Assembly: GCA_964597045.1 (NCBI GenBank)
Contig: CAZQWE010000002.1
Coordinates: 232,650-296,649, forward strand
Length of the DNA: 64,000 nt
Origin: UBA9655 sp964597045
GTDB lineage: Bacteria > Pseudomonadota > Alphaproteobacteria > UBA9655
Direction: 5' to 3'
The first letter of the stretch is position 1. Every line of letters begins with the position of its first letter. Both the position numbers and the translations under genes were made by a program. Shown piece by piece: positions 1 through 7,573 of the stretch. The notes under the pieces are model-generated. The model was not told the DNA's origin. It did not search any database and worked only from the letters and a program-made list of their open reading frames with translations.

Positions 1-2
1 AT

Positions 3-107
3 TTGAAAACTTTTCTAGGAGAGATAAAAGGGTTCAAAGAAACAACCCAAGAAGATAGGAATAGTGAGTTTTTATTACACTATCCCTTTTTTCAGAAGAT
101 GGAATAG
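3..107 (+). CDS. Possible 3' end of a gene entering from the left edge
   Basis: One forward frame is open from base 3 to a TAG at 105-107. Its residues look protein-like (it ends FLLHYPFFQKME). With about 34 codons visible and no start, this may be the C-terminus of a gene lying mostly outside the window, or chance. No family can be assigned. A second forward frame ends earlier, at base 58, so the reading is uncertain. Confidence 0.3.
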   Translation: MKTFLGEIKGFKETTQEDRNSEFLLHYPFFQKME

Positions 108-123
108 TTTTTAAAAACTATTC
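102..123. terminator. Perfect 22-bp palindrome between convergent ends
   Basis: The two arms GAATAGTTTTT and AAAAACTATTC are exact complements. The palindrome covers the TAG of the forward frame ending at 107 and the stop codon of the reverse gene ending at 118. Its position between convergent reading frames fits a bidirectional terminator. It has no loop and no clean U-run after the stem, so termination is inferred from position only. Confidence 0.35.
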
Positions 124-513
124 TTCTTTCGCCATCAAAAGAAAATTCCAATTCGTGTTTGCAATTTCATGGTCAAGCTGCTCAAGTTCAAAATCAAGCA
201 GAGCTAGAGTCTCATCCTCTAAGATTAATAAATTTATGTCAAAATCTTCATCAAGTGTAACCATAGGAGCATTATCTTCTTGATCCTCATCCTCTCCCTC
301 AGACGAGTCTAAAGGTTTGCTCGCTTTGCTTGATTCAAATTCGAAATCGAATAGCCCTAATTCATCCCATGAGTCACGAAGTCTTTTCCTCTGTGTCTCT
401 TCAACTTCGCCCGTTAATTTCACCCTTCCACAAATACCTCCATCAGAGATACACAGAAAAAGAGAAAGGGCTATGATTGAGGAATAACTTTTATTAAAAG
501 ACAACAATTTCAT
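118..513 (-). CDS. Small exported acidic protein, unknown function
   Basis: The protein has 131 residues when started at the ATG at 513. A TTG three codons upstream is possible, but neither start has a strong ribosome site. The N-terminus (MKLLSFNK then SIIALSLFLCISDGGICG) is a plausible signal peptide. The mature part is strongly acidic, with runs such as SSEGEDEDQEDN and a Leu/Glu/Asp-rich C-terminal half. There are no enzyme motifs and I do not recognise the family. It stands alone upstream of a toxin-antitoxin pair and is transcribed away from it. Export and acidity suggest an envelope or host-facing protein, which is inference. Confidence 0.6.
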   Translation of the reverse strand: MKLLSFNKSYSSIIALSLFLCISDGGICGRVKLTGEVEETQRKRLRDSWDELGLFDFEFESSKASKPLDSSEGEDEDQEDNAPMVTLDEDFDINLLILEDETLALLDFELEQLDHEIANTNWNFLLMAKEE

Positions 514-636
514 AATAACCAAACCACAGTAATAACAACTATATCTTAATTAATATTTATTTTTATTATTTCAATATTTTGTAAAATATATTTTTGATAT
601 TACGAAATATAAGAAATAATATTTATTAAATATACA

Positions 637-682
637 TTGCAAATGTTGGATGCCTTTGTTATACTAAATCTAGACAATCTAG
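637..682 (+). promoter_or_regulatory. Promoter and putative operator of the Phd/VapC pair
   Basis: A -35-like TTGCAA at 637-642 is followed, after exactly 17 bases, by TATACT at 660-665. Immediately downstream, 670-682 is the inverted repeat CTAGA-CAA-TCTAG, which would cover the transcription start. Phd-type antitoxins autoregulate by binding short palindromes at this position, so it is a good candidate operator. A strong AGGAGG-type ribosome site follows at about 690-695. The rest of 514-700 is AT-rich spacer. Confidence 0.55.
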
Positions 683-700
683 CTATATTAGGAGGATTCT

Positions 701-940
701 ATGAACTGGTTATTAGCAGAAGCAAAAAATCGTTTTAGTGAAGTCGTTACCTTAGCACTTACATCTGGACCACAACGGGTGCAGCGTCGTGATAAAGCTG
801 TCATTATTTTAGCTGAAGAAGAGTATCAACAGCTTACGGGTGAACGCTCCCGCTTTTTGGATTTTCTAATGCAAGGGCCTTCCCTTACAGGTTTGGACAT
901 TAGCAGAGATAAAAGCTCTATGAGGGATGTTGATCTATGA
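701..940 (+). CDS. Phd/YefM-type antitoxin
   Basis: A 79-residue protein with the Phd/YefM layout. The N-terminal part (MNWLLAEAKNRFSEVVTLAL) matches the DNA-binding, dimerising half of the family. The pattern PQRVQRRDKAVIILAEEEYQQL is the family's characteristic strand-helix segment. A charged, probably unfolded tail (LDISRDKSSMRDVDL) would wrap and inhibit the toxin. Its last four bases overlap the start of the PIN toxin (ATGA), so the two are translationally coupled. An AGGAGG-like site precedes the ATG. It probably represses its own promoter through the CTAGA-CAA-TCTAG repeat. Confidence 0.9.
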   Translation: MNWLLAEAKNRFSEVVTLALTSGPQRVQRRDKAVIILAEEEYQQLTGERSRFLDFLMQGPSLTGLDISRDKSSMRDVDL

Positions 941-1362
941 AGTTATTGATCGATACATGCATCGTTTCTGAACTACGCAAACCGCACATCGATCATCACT
1001 TAAAGGATGCTTTAACTCCCTTTCAAGATTCAGATCTTTTCTTAAGCGTTATTACAATTGGTGAAATAGCAAAAGGTATTACACTCCTAAATGAGAGTCA
1101 AAAAAAGAAGGACCTAACAAATTGGCTCAATGCCTTAGAACATCAATATTCAGATCGAATTTTACCGATTAATAGAGAAATTACTTTTCTTTGGGGTGAA
1201 ATGACAGCACGTGCACAAAGGAACGGATACACGATTCCTGCAAGTGATGGCTTAATTGCAGCCACAGCCCTCTCTAATGGACTACATCTATTAACAAGAA
1301 ACACAAAAGATTTTAAAGAAACGGGCGTCTTTTTGTTCGAATTAGGAAAGACAGTTAACTAA
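937..1362 (+). CDS. vapC: PIN-domain ribonuclease toxin, VapC/FitB-like
   Basis: A 141-residue PIN-domain protein. Acidic residues expected for Mg2+-dependent RNase activity are present: Asp in LLIDTCIVSEL, Glu in ITIGEIAKGI, Asp in PASDGLIAATAL and Asp in TRNTKDF. The length and the pattern 'SDGLIAATA...LLTRNTKDF' match VapC/FitB toxins, which cleave tRNA or rRNA. It follows its antitoxin with a 4-base overlap. All expected catalytic positions are intact, so it is predicted active. Phd-type antitoxin with PIN toxin is a known combination. The target RNA cannot be read from sequence. Confidence 0.92.
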   Translation: MKLLIDTCIVSELRKPHIDHHLKDALTPFQDSDLFLSVITIGEIAKGITLLNESQKKKDLTNWLNALEHQYSDRILPINREITFLWGEMTARAQRNGYTIPASDGLIAATALSNGLHLLTRNTKDFKETGVFLFELGKTVN

Positions 1363-1425
1363 GGTGTGAACTTTTAATGTTTGCCAAAATATGTTACATT
1401 TATAAAAAAAGGGAGATAATTGATC

Positions 1426-1680
1426 ATGAAAAAATTTCAAATTATAGGCTTAATTGCTTTTACAGTCTGTACAGTTAGTTCGTTCGCAGCAGAAGCAACA
1501 ATAAGAAATTGTGCAACCGTACTTGAAGATTGTCGCAAGATCACTTTAGACAAGAACTGTGACTGTTCGAAAACCTGTCAAAGTGCTATTGCGTTATGTA
1601 AACTTGAAGAAAAAGAAAACAAACTACATGAAGCGGAGGCGCTCCTGCTTCAATGTAATATTTACTGTCCAACGAAATAA
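1426..1680 (+). CDS. Exported eight-cysteine small protein, copy 1
   Basis: Eighty-four residues from the ATG at 1426; a GGGAGA site at 1411-1416 selects this over the in-frame TTG at 1420. A signal peptide (MKKFQIIGLIAFTVCTVSSFAA) precedes about 60 mature residues. The mature part contains eight cysteines spaced C-x6-C-x8-C-x-C-x3-C-x6-C-x18-C-x3-C. The next gene shares exactly this spacing, including the block HEAEALL before the seventh cysteine. Four periplasmic or extracellular disulfides are likely. I do not recognise a named family. The pair looks like a local duplication of an exported disulfide-stabilised miniprotein, possibly acting on a host. Confidence 0.8.
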   Translation: MKKFQIIGLIAFTVCTVSSFAAEATIRNCATVLEDCRKITLDKNCDCSKTCQSAIALCKLEEKENKLHEAEALLLQCNIYCPTK

Positions 1681-1712
1681 AAACAACATTAACGAGAATG
1701 AGGATAAATAAA

Positions 1713-1964
1713 ATGAAAAATCCACTTAAAATGAGTTCAGTTTTCTTGGGTTTATTCCTATGCCCAGCATTTGCTGTAGGCCCAACTTGTGAAACTGTGC
1801 TTGATAATTGTCGAACCACTGTCTCTACAAAGCACTGTCATTGCACAGATATTTGTGTGAAAGCCATTACTTTATGCGAAAATGAAAAAAAGTTGGATAA
1901 AAAACACGAAGCAGAAGCTTTATTGGACCAATGTAAAGTGAATTGTCCAACCGGTAATCAGTAA
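1713..1964 (+). CDS. Exported eight-cysteine small protein, copy 2
   Basis: Eighty-three residues from the ATG at 1713, chosen because GAGGA at 1700-1704 sits 8 bases upstream; an in-frame ATG at 1698 lacks such a site. Signal peptide MKNPLKMSSVFLGLFLCPAFA, then a mature part with the same cysteine spacing as the preceding gene (C-x6-C-x8-C-x-C-x3-C-x6-C-x18-C-x3-C) and the shared core KKHEAEALL. Outside the cysteines and this core the two copies differ at many positions, so the duplication is not recent. It starts 32 bases after copy 1 and is probably co-transcribed with it. Function unknown. Confidence 0.8.
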   Translation: MKNPLKMSSVFLGLFLCPAFAVGPTCETVLDNCRTTVSTKHCHCTDICVKAITLCENEKKLDKKHEAEALLDQCKVNCPTGNQ

Positions 1965-2006
1965 AATGTAACTGCAGGCGTAAAAAAATAATAAAGAATA
2001 TATTCT

Positions 2007-2021
2007 GCGCCCGTAGGGCGC
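2007..2021. terminator. GC-rich hairpin between the cysteine-rich genes and tRNA-Glu
   Basis: GCGCCC-GTA-GGGCGC forms a six-pair stem with a three-base loop between the forward gene ending at 1964 and the reverse tRNA. On the reverse strand a T-rich stretch lies further downstream (1982-2006, including the palindrome AGAATATATTCT). It could terminate the tRNA transcript, although the spacing from stem to T-run is longer than usual. Confidence 0.4.
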
Positions 2022-2023
2022 TT

Positions 2024-2045
2024 CTGATAACTGATAACTGATTAC
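2024..2045. repeat. Short array of TCAGTTA-like heptamers
   Basis: CTGATAACTGATAACTGATTAC consists of three 7-base units. Its complement starts GTAATCAGTTATCAGTTATC, resembling the GTAATCAGTGCTCAG end of the inverted arrays that bound the four-helix-bundle gene at 25649-26136. No second array or gene of that kind is nearby. It may be a solo end or footprint of the same type of element. Confidence 0.5.
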
Positions 2046-2060
2046 GCGACGAAGGCCGCA

Positions 2061-2136
2061 TGGCGTCCCCTACGGGATTCGAACCCGTGTTGCTGCCGTG
2101 AAAGGGCAGTGTCCTAGGCCTCTAGACGAAGGGGAC
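2061..2136 (-). tRNA. tRNA-Glu (anticodon UUC)
   Basis: On the reverse strand the molecule runs from GTCCCCTTCGTCTAGAGG to the encoded CCA. The acceptor arm GTCCCCT pairs with AGGGGAC and the T-arm contains GGGTTCGAATCCC. The anticodon arm has loop CTTTCAC, giving anticodon TTC. Total length is 76 bases including CCA. All four arms are intact. Confidence 0.95.
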
Positions 2137-2258
2137 AGTGAGCCTCTTTTTACTCGCACTCCTAAGAGAAAGCAAGAAATAAATTTTTGCTTCTGACTAT
2201 TCCTTAAGCTAACTCCATGCTAAACTTTTATTATTAATAGACGATTAAGGAGAGAAAC

Positions 2259-3050
2259 ATGGAACAAGAACTTGCAGAGTTTTCAACACATTACGCAGTG
2301 ACCCTTGTGCTTTTGGCTATCCTCTTCATCATTATTTTGAGGAGCTTTCGCATTCTTTGGGAATACGAACGAGGCGTTGTTTTCATGTTGGGGCGGTTTT
2401 GGAAGGTAAAAGGACCGGGACTCATCCTCGTCTTTCCTATCATTCAAACAATGACACGTGTTGATTTACGCCTCATTGTCTTAGATATTCCAACTCAAGA
2501 GGTTATCACTCGCGATAACGTTTCTCTTCAGGTAAATGCTGTCTTGTATTTCCTCGTTGTTGATGCTCAAAAGGCAATCATTAACGTTGAAGATTTCTTT
2601 GAGGCCACAAGCCAATTGGCTCAAACAACTCTCCGTTCTGTTCTGGGGCAGCATGAGCTCGATACCATTCTTGCTGAACGAGACAAACTCAATGCTTCTC
2701 TTCAGAAAATTCTGGATGATCAAACGGAAACATGGGGTATTAAGGTACGCAATGTGGAGATTAAGCAAGTTGACATTAATGAGAGCATGATCCGTGCTAT
2801 CGCTAAACAAGCCGAGGCTGAGCGTGAAAGACGGGCTAAAGTCATCCATGCAGAGGGTGAACTTCAAGCTTCAGAGAAGCTTTCTCAAGCGGCTAATGTG
2901 CTTTCTAAAGAGCCCCAATCCATGGTTCTTAGGTATCTTCAAACTTTGGGTATGATTGCTGAGGAAAACAATTCAACCATTGTGTTCCCTTTGCCTGTTG
3001 AGCTGCTGCCAATGATGGAGCATTTGACAAAAGGTAAAGGCAAGGCTTAA
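2259..3050 (+). CDS. Slipin/stomatin-like SPFH membrane protein
   Basis: A 263-residue SPFH (band 7) protein. Residues about 15-32 form a hydrophobic membrane anchor. The slipin signature (WEYERGVVFMLGRFWKVKGP) and RVDLRLIVLDIPTQEVITRDNVSLQVNAVLYF follow. The C-terminal half is a coiled coil (ERERRAKVIHAEGELQASEKL) ending in the oligomerisation segment MVLRYLQTLGMIAEE. Such proteins form large ring assemblies that organise membrane domains and often bind proteases. Bacterial slipins are frequently paired with an NfeD partner; none is adjacent here. An AAGGAGAG site precedes the ATG. The gene converges on rhlE with only 7 bases between stops. Confidence 0.9.
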   Translation: MEQELAEFSTHYAVTLVLLAILFIIILRSFRILWEYERGVVFMLGRFWKVKGPGLILVFPIIQTMTRVDLRLIVLDIPTQEVITRDNVSLQVNAVLYFLVVDAQKAIINVEDFFEATSQLAQTTLRSVLGQHELDTILAERDKLNASLQKILDDQTETWGIKVRNVEIKQVDINESMIRAIAKQAEAERERRAKVIHAEGELQASEKLSQAANVLSKEPQSMVLRYLQTLGMIAEENNSTIVFPLPVELLPMMEHLTKGKGKA

Positions 3051-3057
3051 TTAACTC

Positions 3058-4317
3058 TTACCGCATAAATGCTGGGATATGTTCGCCAAAGCCGATTTCT
3101 GGCTGGAAGGGTTCCTGTGGTGTTTCTTGTCTTTGCGTTTTCTTAGGATGTTGGGTTTTATGTGGCTTTGATTTAACCGTTGTTTCTTTACTCTCAGTCA
3201 CCAATGGATACTCCTCTATCGTCTTATTCAGTGTTTTAAAAATTGAATCTAGAAATTTTGCTTCAGGGGGAGAAACAAAGGTAAAGGCCTTACCGACCTT
3301 ACCCGCCCTTCCCGTTCGCCCAATCCTGTGAATATAATCTTCAGGATTATGGGGAACATGGAAGTTAATGACGGCTGGAAGATCTTCAACATCAAGACCG
3401 CGAGCCGCAACATCGCTAGCAATTAATACATCGATTGTGCTGTCTTTAAACGCTTTGAGAGTCTCGTTTCGAGCACTTTGAGTGAGATCACCATGTAATG
3501 CGCCGGTTTTAAAGCCATGCTTTTTCATAGAGGTATAAACAACATCAACTTCACGCTTCCGGTTACAAAATACAATGGCTTGGTGAAGGTTTTCTTTAAT
3601 CAAGAGAGTACGTAAGGCTTCCCGCTTATCCTTTTCCATGACTCTGACAATGAACTGCTCGATATTGACGGCAGCATCTGTTGGTTTTGAAATCGTAATT
3701 TCTTCTGGATTCTTTAGAAACTGCTGGGTGAGGTGTCGGATAGGAGGAGGCATGGTTGCTGAGAAAAGAGCTGTTTGATGCGGCGGAAGGACGGAAGCAA
3801 TGCGTTCAATATCAGGTATAAAACCCATATCAAGCATCCGGTCAGCTTCATCTATCACAAACATCTTAACGTCATTCAGCAAGATTTTTCCACGATCATA
3901 TAAGTCCAGAAGACGACCAGGCGTCACGATAAGGACGTCAACACCCTTCGCGAGCTTCTTCTCTTGATCTGAAAAGGATTCACCACCAATAAGGAGAGCT
4001 ACTGAGAAATTATGATATTTGCCATAGGTTGCAAAATCTTGCTCAACTTGTGCAGCAAGCTCACGTGTGGGCTCTACAATCAGGGAACGGGGCATCCTTG
4101 CTTTGGCTCGCCCACGGGAAAGAAGATCGAGTAGGGGAAGAATAAAAGACGCTGTCTTACCCGAACCTGTTTGGGCCAAGGCAATAACATCTCTTCCTTC
4201 TAAAAGTAAAGGAATCGTTTGACTTTGAATCGGTGTTGGAGTCTCGTACCCTACATCTTCAATGGCTTGAAGAGTGCTTGTATTTAACCCTAACTCTTTA
4301 AATGACATTACTTTCAT
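3058..4317 (-). CDS. rhlE: DEAD-box ATP-dependent RNA helicase, RhlE-like
   Basis: A 419-residue DEAD-box helicase. In order: Q motif (FKELGLNTSTLQAIEDVGYETPTPIQ, read in two parts), Walker A AQTGSGKT, PTRELAAQ, VIDEADRMLDMG, the coupling motif SAT, then helicase domain 2 with DVAARGLDVEDLPAVINF and HRIGRTGRAG. The tail after about residue 360 is basic and Pro/Gln-rich (KPHKTQHPKKTQRQE), typical of the RNA-binding tails of RhlE-type proteins. It probably remodels rRNA or mRNA structure. The ATG at 4317 is preferred to an in-frame TTG at 4326; no strong ribosome site is visible. It diverges from cutA across a 180-base gap that should hold both promoters. Confidence 0.93.
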   Translation of the reverse strand: MKVMSFKELGLNTSTLQAIEDVGYETPTPIQSQTIPLLLEGRDVIALAQTGSGKTASFILPLLDLLSRGRAKARMPRSLIVEPTRELAAQVEQDFATYGKYHNFSVALLIGGESFSDQEKKLAKGVDVLIVTPGRLLDLYDRGKILLNDVKMFVIDEADRMLDMGFIPDIERIASVLPPHQTALFSATMPPPIRHLTQQFLKNPEEITISKPTDAAVNIEQFIVRVMEKDKREALRTLLIKENLHQAIVFCNRKREVDVVYTSMKKHGFKTGALHGDLTQSARNETLKAFKDSTIDVLIASDVAARGLDVEDLPAVINFHVPHNPEDYIHRIGRTGRAGKVGKAFTFVSPPEAKFLDSIFKTLNKTIEEYPLVTESKETTVKSKPHKTQHPKKTQRQETPQEPFQPEIGFGEHIPAFMR

Positions 4318-4497
4318 ACTGCTCAAATAAGTATTTATAGACCATTCTTAAAGACCTAACTTAAAAAAAAGTCAAATCGTTCGTTTTAAAAACTGTGTTC
4401 GACATCAAGAAAGTGCGTCTTTTGAGAAACAGATTTATCTTGAGAAGAAGTCAAGCAACTGATAAACAATAATAAATTTTCTTGAGGAGTTCAAACC

Positions 4498-4806
4498 ATG
4501 AAACTATTCTATGTTACCCTAAACACAGAGGAAGAAGTTAAAAAAATCAGTTTAGATTTACTTGAACGACGTGTAGCCGTTTGTACAAATTGGTGGCCCA
4601 TCAATTGTCTTTACAGATGGGAAGGGGAAATCAAACAAGAGCAAGAGTTTGTCATGATTGTAAAAACACAAGAAGACAAGAGAGAAGAAATAGAGAAAAT
4701 CTTGAGTAGCCATATAACTTATACAAATTTTATTGCTGAAATTGATGTGAACTCAGTGAATGAAAAGTTTGCTTCATGGCTTAATACTGAAGTAAAGGAT
4801 GCCTAA
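4498..4806 (+). CDS. cutA: CutA1-like divalent cation tolerance protein
   Basis: A 102-residue protein with the CutA ferredoxin-like fold pattern: N-terminal MKLFYVTLNTEEEVKKISLDLLERRVAVCTNWWPI, the central YRWEGEIKQEQEFVMIVKT, and a C-terminal INSVNEKFASWL-like helix. CutA proteins are small trimeric proteins linked to copper and other metal tolerance and to signalling; their exact role is unsettled. A GAGGAG site lies before the ATG. Its end overlaps the start of the L,D-transpeptidase by 8 bases, so the two are an operon. Confidence 0.88.
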   Translation: MKLFYVTLNTEEEVKKISLDLLERRVAVCTNWWPINCLYRWEGEIKQEQEFVMIVKTQEDKREEIEKILSSHITYTNFIAEIDVNSVNEKFASWLNTEVKDA

Positions 4807-5296
4807 ATTTAAGATGTTGAAAATTTTTTTATGTTTATTTGTCCTCAATAACTCTTACAATATGGTTATGGCAAAGGAAGTTGAAGCTATCGATTTAATA
4901 CTTATTGAAAAAAGCAAACGGCTGATGAGTGTTTTTCATAATAATAAACTGATAAAAACATATAAAATTGCTTTGGGGTTCTCTCCCATCGGACATAAAA
5001 CCAAAGAAGGAGATGGAAAAACGCCGGAAGGGAATTACTTTATTGCGGGTAAAAATCAGGCCAGCAAGTTTCATTTATCATTAAAGATTTCCTACCCAAA
5101 TGAAAAGGATTGTAAGGCTTCAGCAAACCCTGGAGGAGACATTATGATCCACGGACTCAAACCAACTTTTTCATGGCTTGGTTGTCTGCATACCTTTATG
5201 GATTGGACAAAGGGTTGTGTGGCTGTTACCAATGAGGAAATTACTGAGATATTTAATGCCACACCCATTGGGACAAGAGTTGAACTCAGACCATAG
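4799..5296 (+). CDS. Exported L,D-transpeptidase-family (YkuD) protein
   Basis: A 165-residue protein with signal peptide (LKIFLCLFVLNNSYNMVMA) and a compact YkuD domain. DGKTPEGNYFIAGKN matches the start of the domain, and the histidine of IMIHGL and the cysteine of WTKGCVAVTNEEI form the catalytic pair. The enzyme class cross-links peptidoglycan through 3-3 bonds or attaches proteins to it, and acts in the periplasm. No LysM or peptidoglycan-binding domain is present, so it resembles the single-domain ErfK-related form. Co-transcribed with cutA with an 8-base overlap. Confidence 0.9.
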   Translation: MPKFKMLKIFLCLFVLNNSYNMVMAKEVEAIDLILIEKSKRLMSVFHNNKLIKTYKIALGFSPIGHKTKEGDGKTPEGNYFIAGKNQASKFHLSLKISYPNEKDCKASANPGGDIMIHGLKPTFSWLGCLHTFMDWTKGCVAVTNEEITEIFNATPIGTRVELRP

Positions 5297-5418
5297 CTCC
5301 TAAGAGCTAGAAAATCCCTCACTTCTTTTACTCTATTATTATTGATTTTATTGTTTTTTTATAGTATAATTATTATGTGAAATGTGAGATAAATGTTAAT
5401 AAGTTGTTAGAGATTTAA

Positions 5419-7473
5419 ATGATTCGATATTTGCTAACTATTCTTCCATTATTATCTTCAGCTGCCACAGCAGGTGTCGTTGTTAAAGGGTTACCGAACT
5501 TAAGTGAAAATGATAAAAGAGAAGTGTTTCGCACCCTCATTAAAAGAAAGCATGATCTTGAAAAATCAGATGAAATAAATGCTGATTTAAAAAAAAGTCT
5601 TCCTGGAAAGAATGTTGAAGCTTATTGGGTACCTGACACTTTGTATCAAACAGTGCAGGCTTATTTTGATGTGGAAGGAATAGGCGATTATCATGAAGGG
5701 ATGATTAAGCACTTAAAGTCAGGAACAACCCCTCAGGTTTGGAAAAAAATGAAGGAAGAAAAAGCTTTCTTGATGCACGGCACTTTCCCAACCCGTCTTG
5801 AAGATTTTGAAAATTCGACCCCATCAATTGTTAAAGATTGGGCACGTTTTAATGAGGAAATCGATAAAAGACTCAAACAATTCGGTTATTCAGTAAACAA
5901 TCCTCATACAGTTTTAGATAGAATTATTGAAGAAGGAGATAAATTTAACCGCCTTGAAAAAAGAATAACTCCGAGTGATCTACGGAAACAAAAAGAGCAC
6001 TTAAAAAAGAATGTAAATTTTCTAAAACATGCTTTAACTGTGGAAGTTGAAGCCCACAAAGCTGGGAAATTGCTTTTATGGAGATATGCACAAGCCCTTC
6101 CAAATAACATTCCTGACCTTCCCTATGAAATAAAGCCCGGAGATATTCATGTAACCTTAAAGAGCCCACTCAAATTTCATGCAGCTGTTGCGGATAGAAT
6201 TTCCTACGCCAACCGTCTCCTCGAGGGTTACTTTGGTGATGGAGTAATCTCAGAACAACCGTATAGCCGATTTACAGCACCCGCTTGCACTTTTTCATTT
6301 CTGGCAAATGATTTGAGTATTATGGGTAAGGGCCAGAAAATTAAAGATGCTATTGTTTACTCTCTTGCTGTGAATCCAGAAGAATTACATGATTTATATG
6401 AAAAAAGTTATCTTTATTACCCAAGAGCACATATGCCTCAGCATTCAGGATTGTATGGAGCTGGTGAAGCTTTTCATGCTAGTTGGCTTTTAAATACTCA
6501 AGACCCAGAGAACACCAAAAAATGGTTGTCTTTAATGAGCAGTGATGCCCTTCAAGTTCATTACATTAACAATGCAATACAAGAGGATTTTAAAGGCAAT
6601 GCAGATACTGCAAGGTTAAAGAAGATCTATGCTGATTTTCTAGAGCTTACGAGTAAACAGTCCTTGGTAAAACGTCTAGGTATAGAGTGGACTCCCAATG
6701 TACAATCCGTTCAAGACCAAGGAAATGGAGCTTTCAAAATTACAACAAAGATGAATCAGAACGCTGATTATCAAGCTGAATCTAAAAGAATACCCGTAAC
6801 ACCTGGTCAGAAAATTGCAGTGAAATATAAAGTAAACGTCATAGATGGAGTTATTTCACTTGGATTTTTAAAGACAAACCGTGGTGGCTGGTATGGTAAG
6901 GAACTTATCTTAGACAAAGTAGGACTTCACGAAGGAATTTACGAATGTGAAGTACCTGAAGGAGAAAAACTGACCTCTCTTGTCTTAAGAGATTATCACT
7001 TACCGAATAACCCGGGAAATTCAACCTTTGTTGTACAGGATTTAGATATACTTGAAGAAGCGAATGCTAAAACTTCCTTTGTAGAACGTTTAGATATGAA
7101 GTGGACTCCCAATGTACAATCACGGGAAGACCAAGGAAATGGAGCCATCAAAGTTAAAACAAAGGCAAATCAGAGCGCTGATTATCAAGCTGAATCTAAA
7201 AGAATCAATGTAACACCAGGACATAAAATTAGAGTAAAATATAAACTGAACGTCATGAAGGGCGTTATTTCACTTGGATTTTTAAATACAAACCGTAATG
7301 GCTGGTATGGAAACGAACTGCTCTTAAAAGAAGGAAGTCACGAAGGTGTTTACGAAAGTGAAGTACCCCCAGGAGAAAAGGTGACTTCACTTGTCTTACG
7401 TGATTACCATTTACCGGACAATCCCGGGGATTCAACCTTTGTTGTAGAAGATTTAGAATTTGATGACAAATGA
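5419..7473 (+). CDS. Large exported protein with duplicated C-terminal module, unknown function
   Basis: A 684-residue protein with signal peptide MIRYLLTILPLLSSAATA. Residues about 20-410 are mostly helical and contain no motif I can name. The C-terminal third is a tandem duplication: residues about 415-545 and 553-684 align almost throughout. Shared blocks are WTPNVQS, DQGNGA, ADYQAESKRI, GVISLGFL, GWYG, TSLVLRDYHLP and STFVV. The beta-rich pattern with many Trp/Tyr/Gly resembles a sugar- or surface-binding sandwich, but this is a guess from composition. It stands alone between the transpeptidase and a strong inverted repeat. It could be a secreted adhesin or effector. Confidence 0.75.
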   Translation: MIRYLLTILPLLSSAATAGVVVKGLPNLSENDKREVFRTLIKRKHDLEKSDEINADLKKSLPGKNVEAYWVPDTLYQTVQAYFDVEGIGDYHEGMIKHLKSGTTPQVWKKMKEEKAFLMHGTFPTRLEDFENSTPSIVKDWARFNEEIDKRLKQFGYSVNNPHTVLDRIIEEGDKFNRLEKRITPSDLRKQKEHLKKNVNFLKHALTVEVEAHKAGKLLLWRYAQALPNNIPDLPYEIKPGDIHVTLKSPLKFHAAVADRISYANRLLEGYFGDGVISEQPYSRFTAPACTFSFLANDLSIMGKGQKIKDAIVYSLAVNPEELHDLYEKSYLYYPRAHMPQHSGLYGAGEAFHASWLLNTQDPENTKKWLSLMSSDALQVHYINNAIQEDFKGNADTARLKKIYADFLELTSKQSLVKRLGIEWTPNVQSVQDQGNGAFKITTKMNQNADYQAESKRIPVTPGQKIAVKYKVNVIDGVISLGFLKTNRGGWYGKELILDKVGLHEGIYECEVPEGEKLTSLVLRDYHLPNNPGNSTFVVQDLDILEEANAKTSFVERLDMKWTPNVQSREDQGNGAIKVKTKANQSADYQAESKRINVTPGHKIRVKYKLNVMKGVISLGFLNTNRNGWYGNELLLKEGSHEGVYESEVPPGEKVTSLVLRDYHLPDNPGDSTFVVEDLEFDDK

Positions 7474-7514
7474 GTTAGTTAACCTGAGTTTTGGATAAGC
7501 GATAAAAAATTTGG

Positions 7515-7565
7515 TAGGCTAAGCTCCCTTCTTATTTTTAGAACGTTTAAGAACGGCTTAGCCTA
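7515..7565. terminator. Bidirectional terminator-like inverted repeat
   Basis: TAGGCTAAGC at 7515-7524 is the exact complement of GCTTAGCCTA at 7556-7565. It lies between the convergent ends of the large exported protein and the isochorismatase-like gene. On the reverse strand the stem is followed by ACCAAATTTTTT, a plausible U-run; on the forward strand a T-rich stretch follows further on. It probably terminates both transcripts. Confidence 0.6.
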
Positions 7566-7573
7566 CGTTACAT

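Noticed and set aside
58..92. Hairpin GG-ATAGTG...CACTAT-CC followed by six T, looking like a forward terminator
   Set aside because: A longer forward frame reads through it to base 107, so it is unclear whether a gene ends before it; not listed as a feature.
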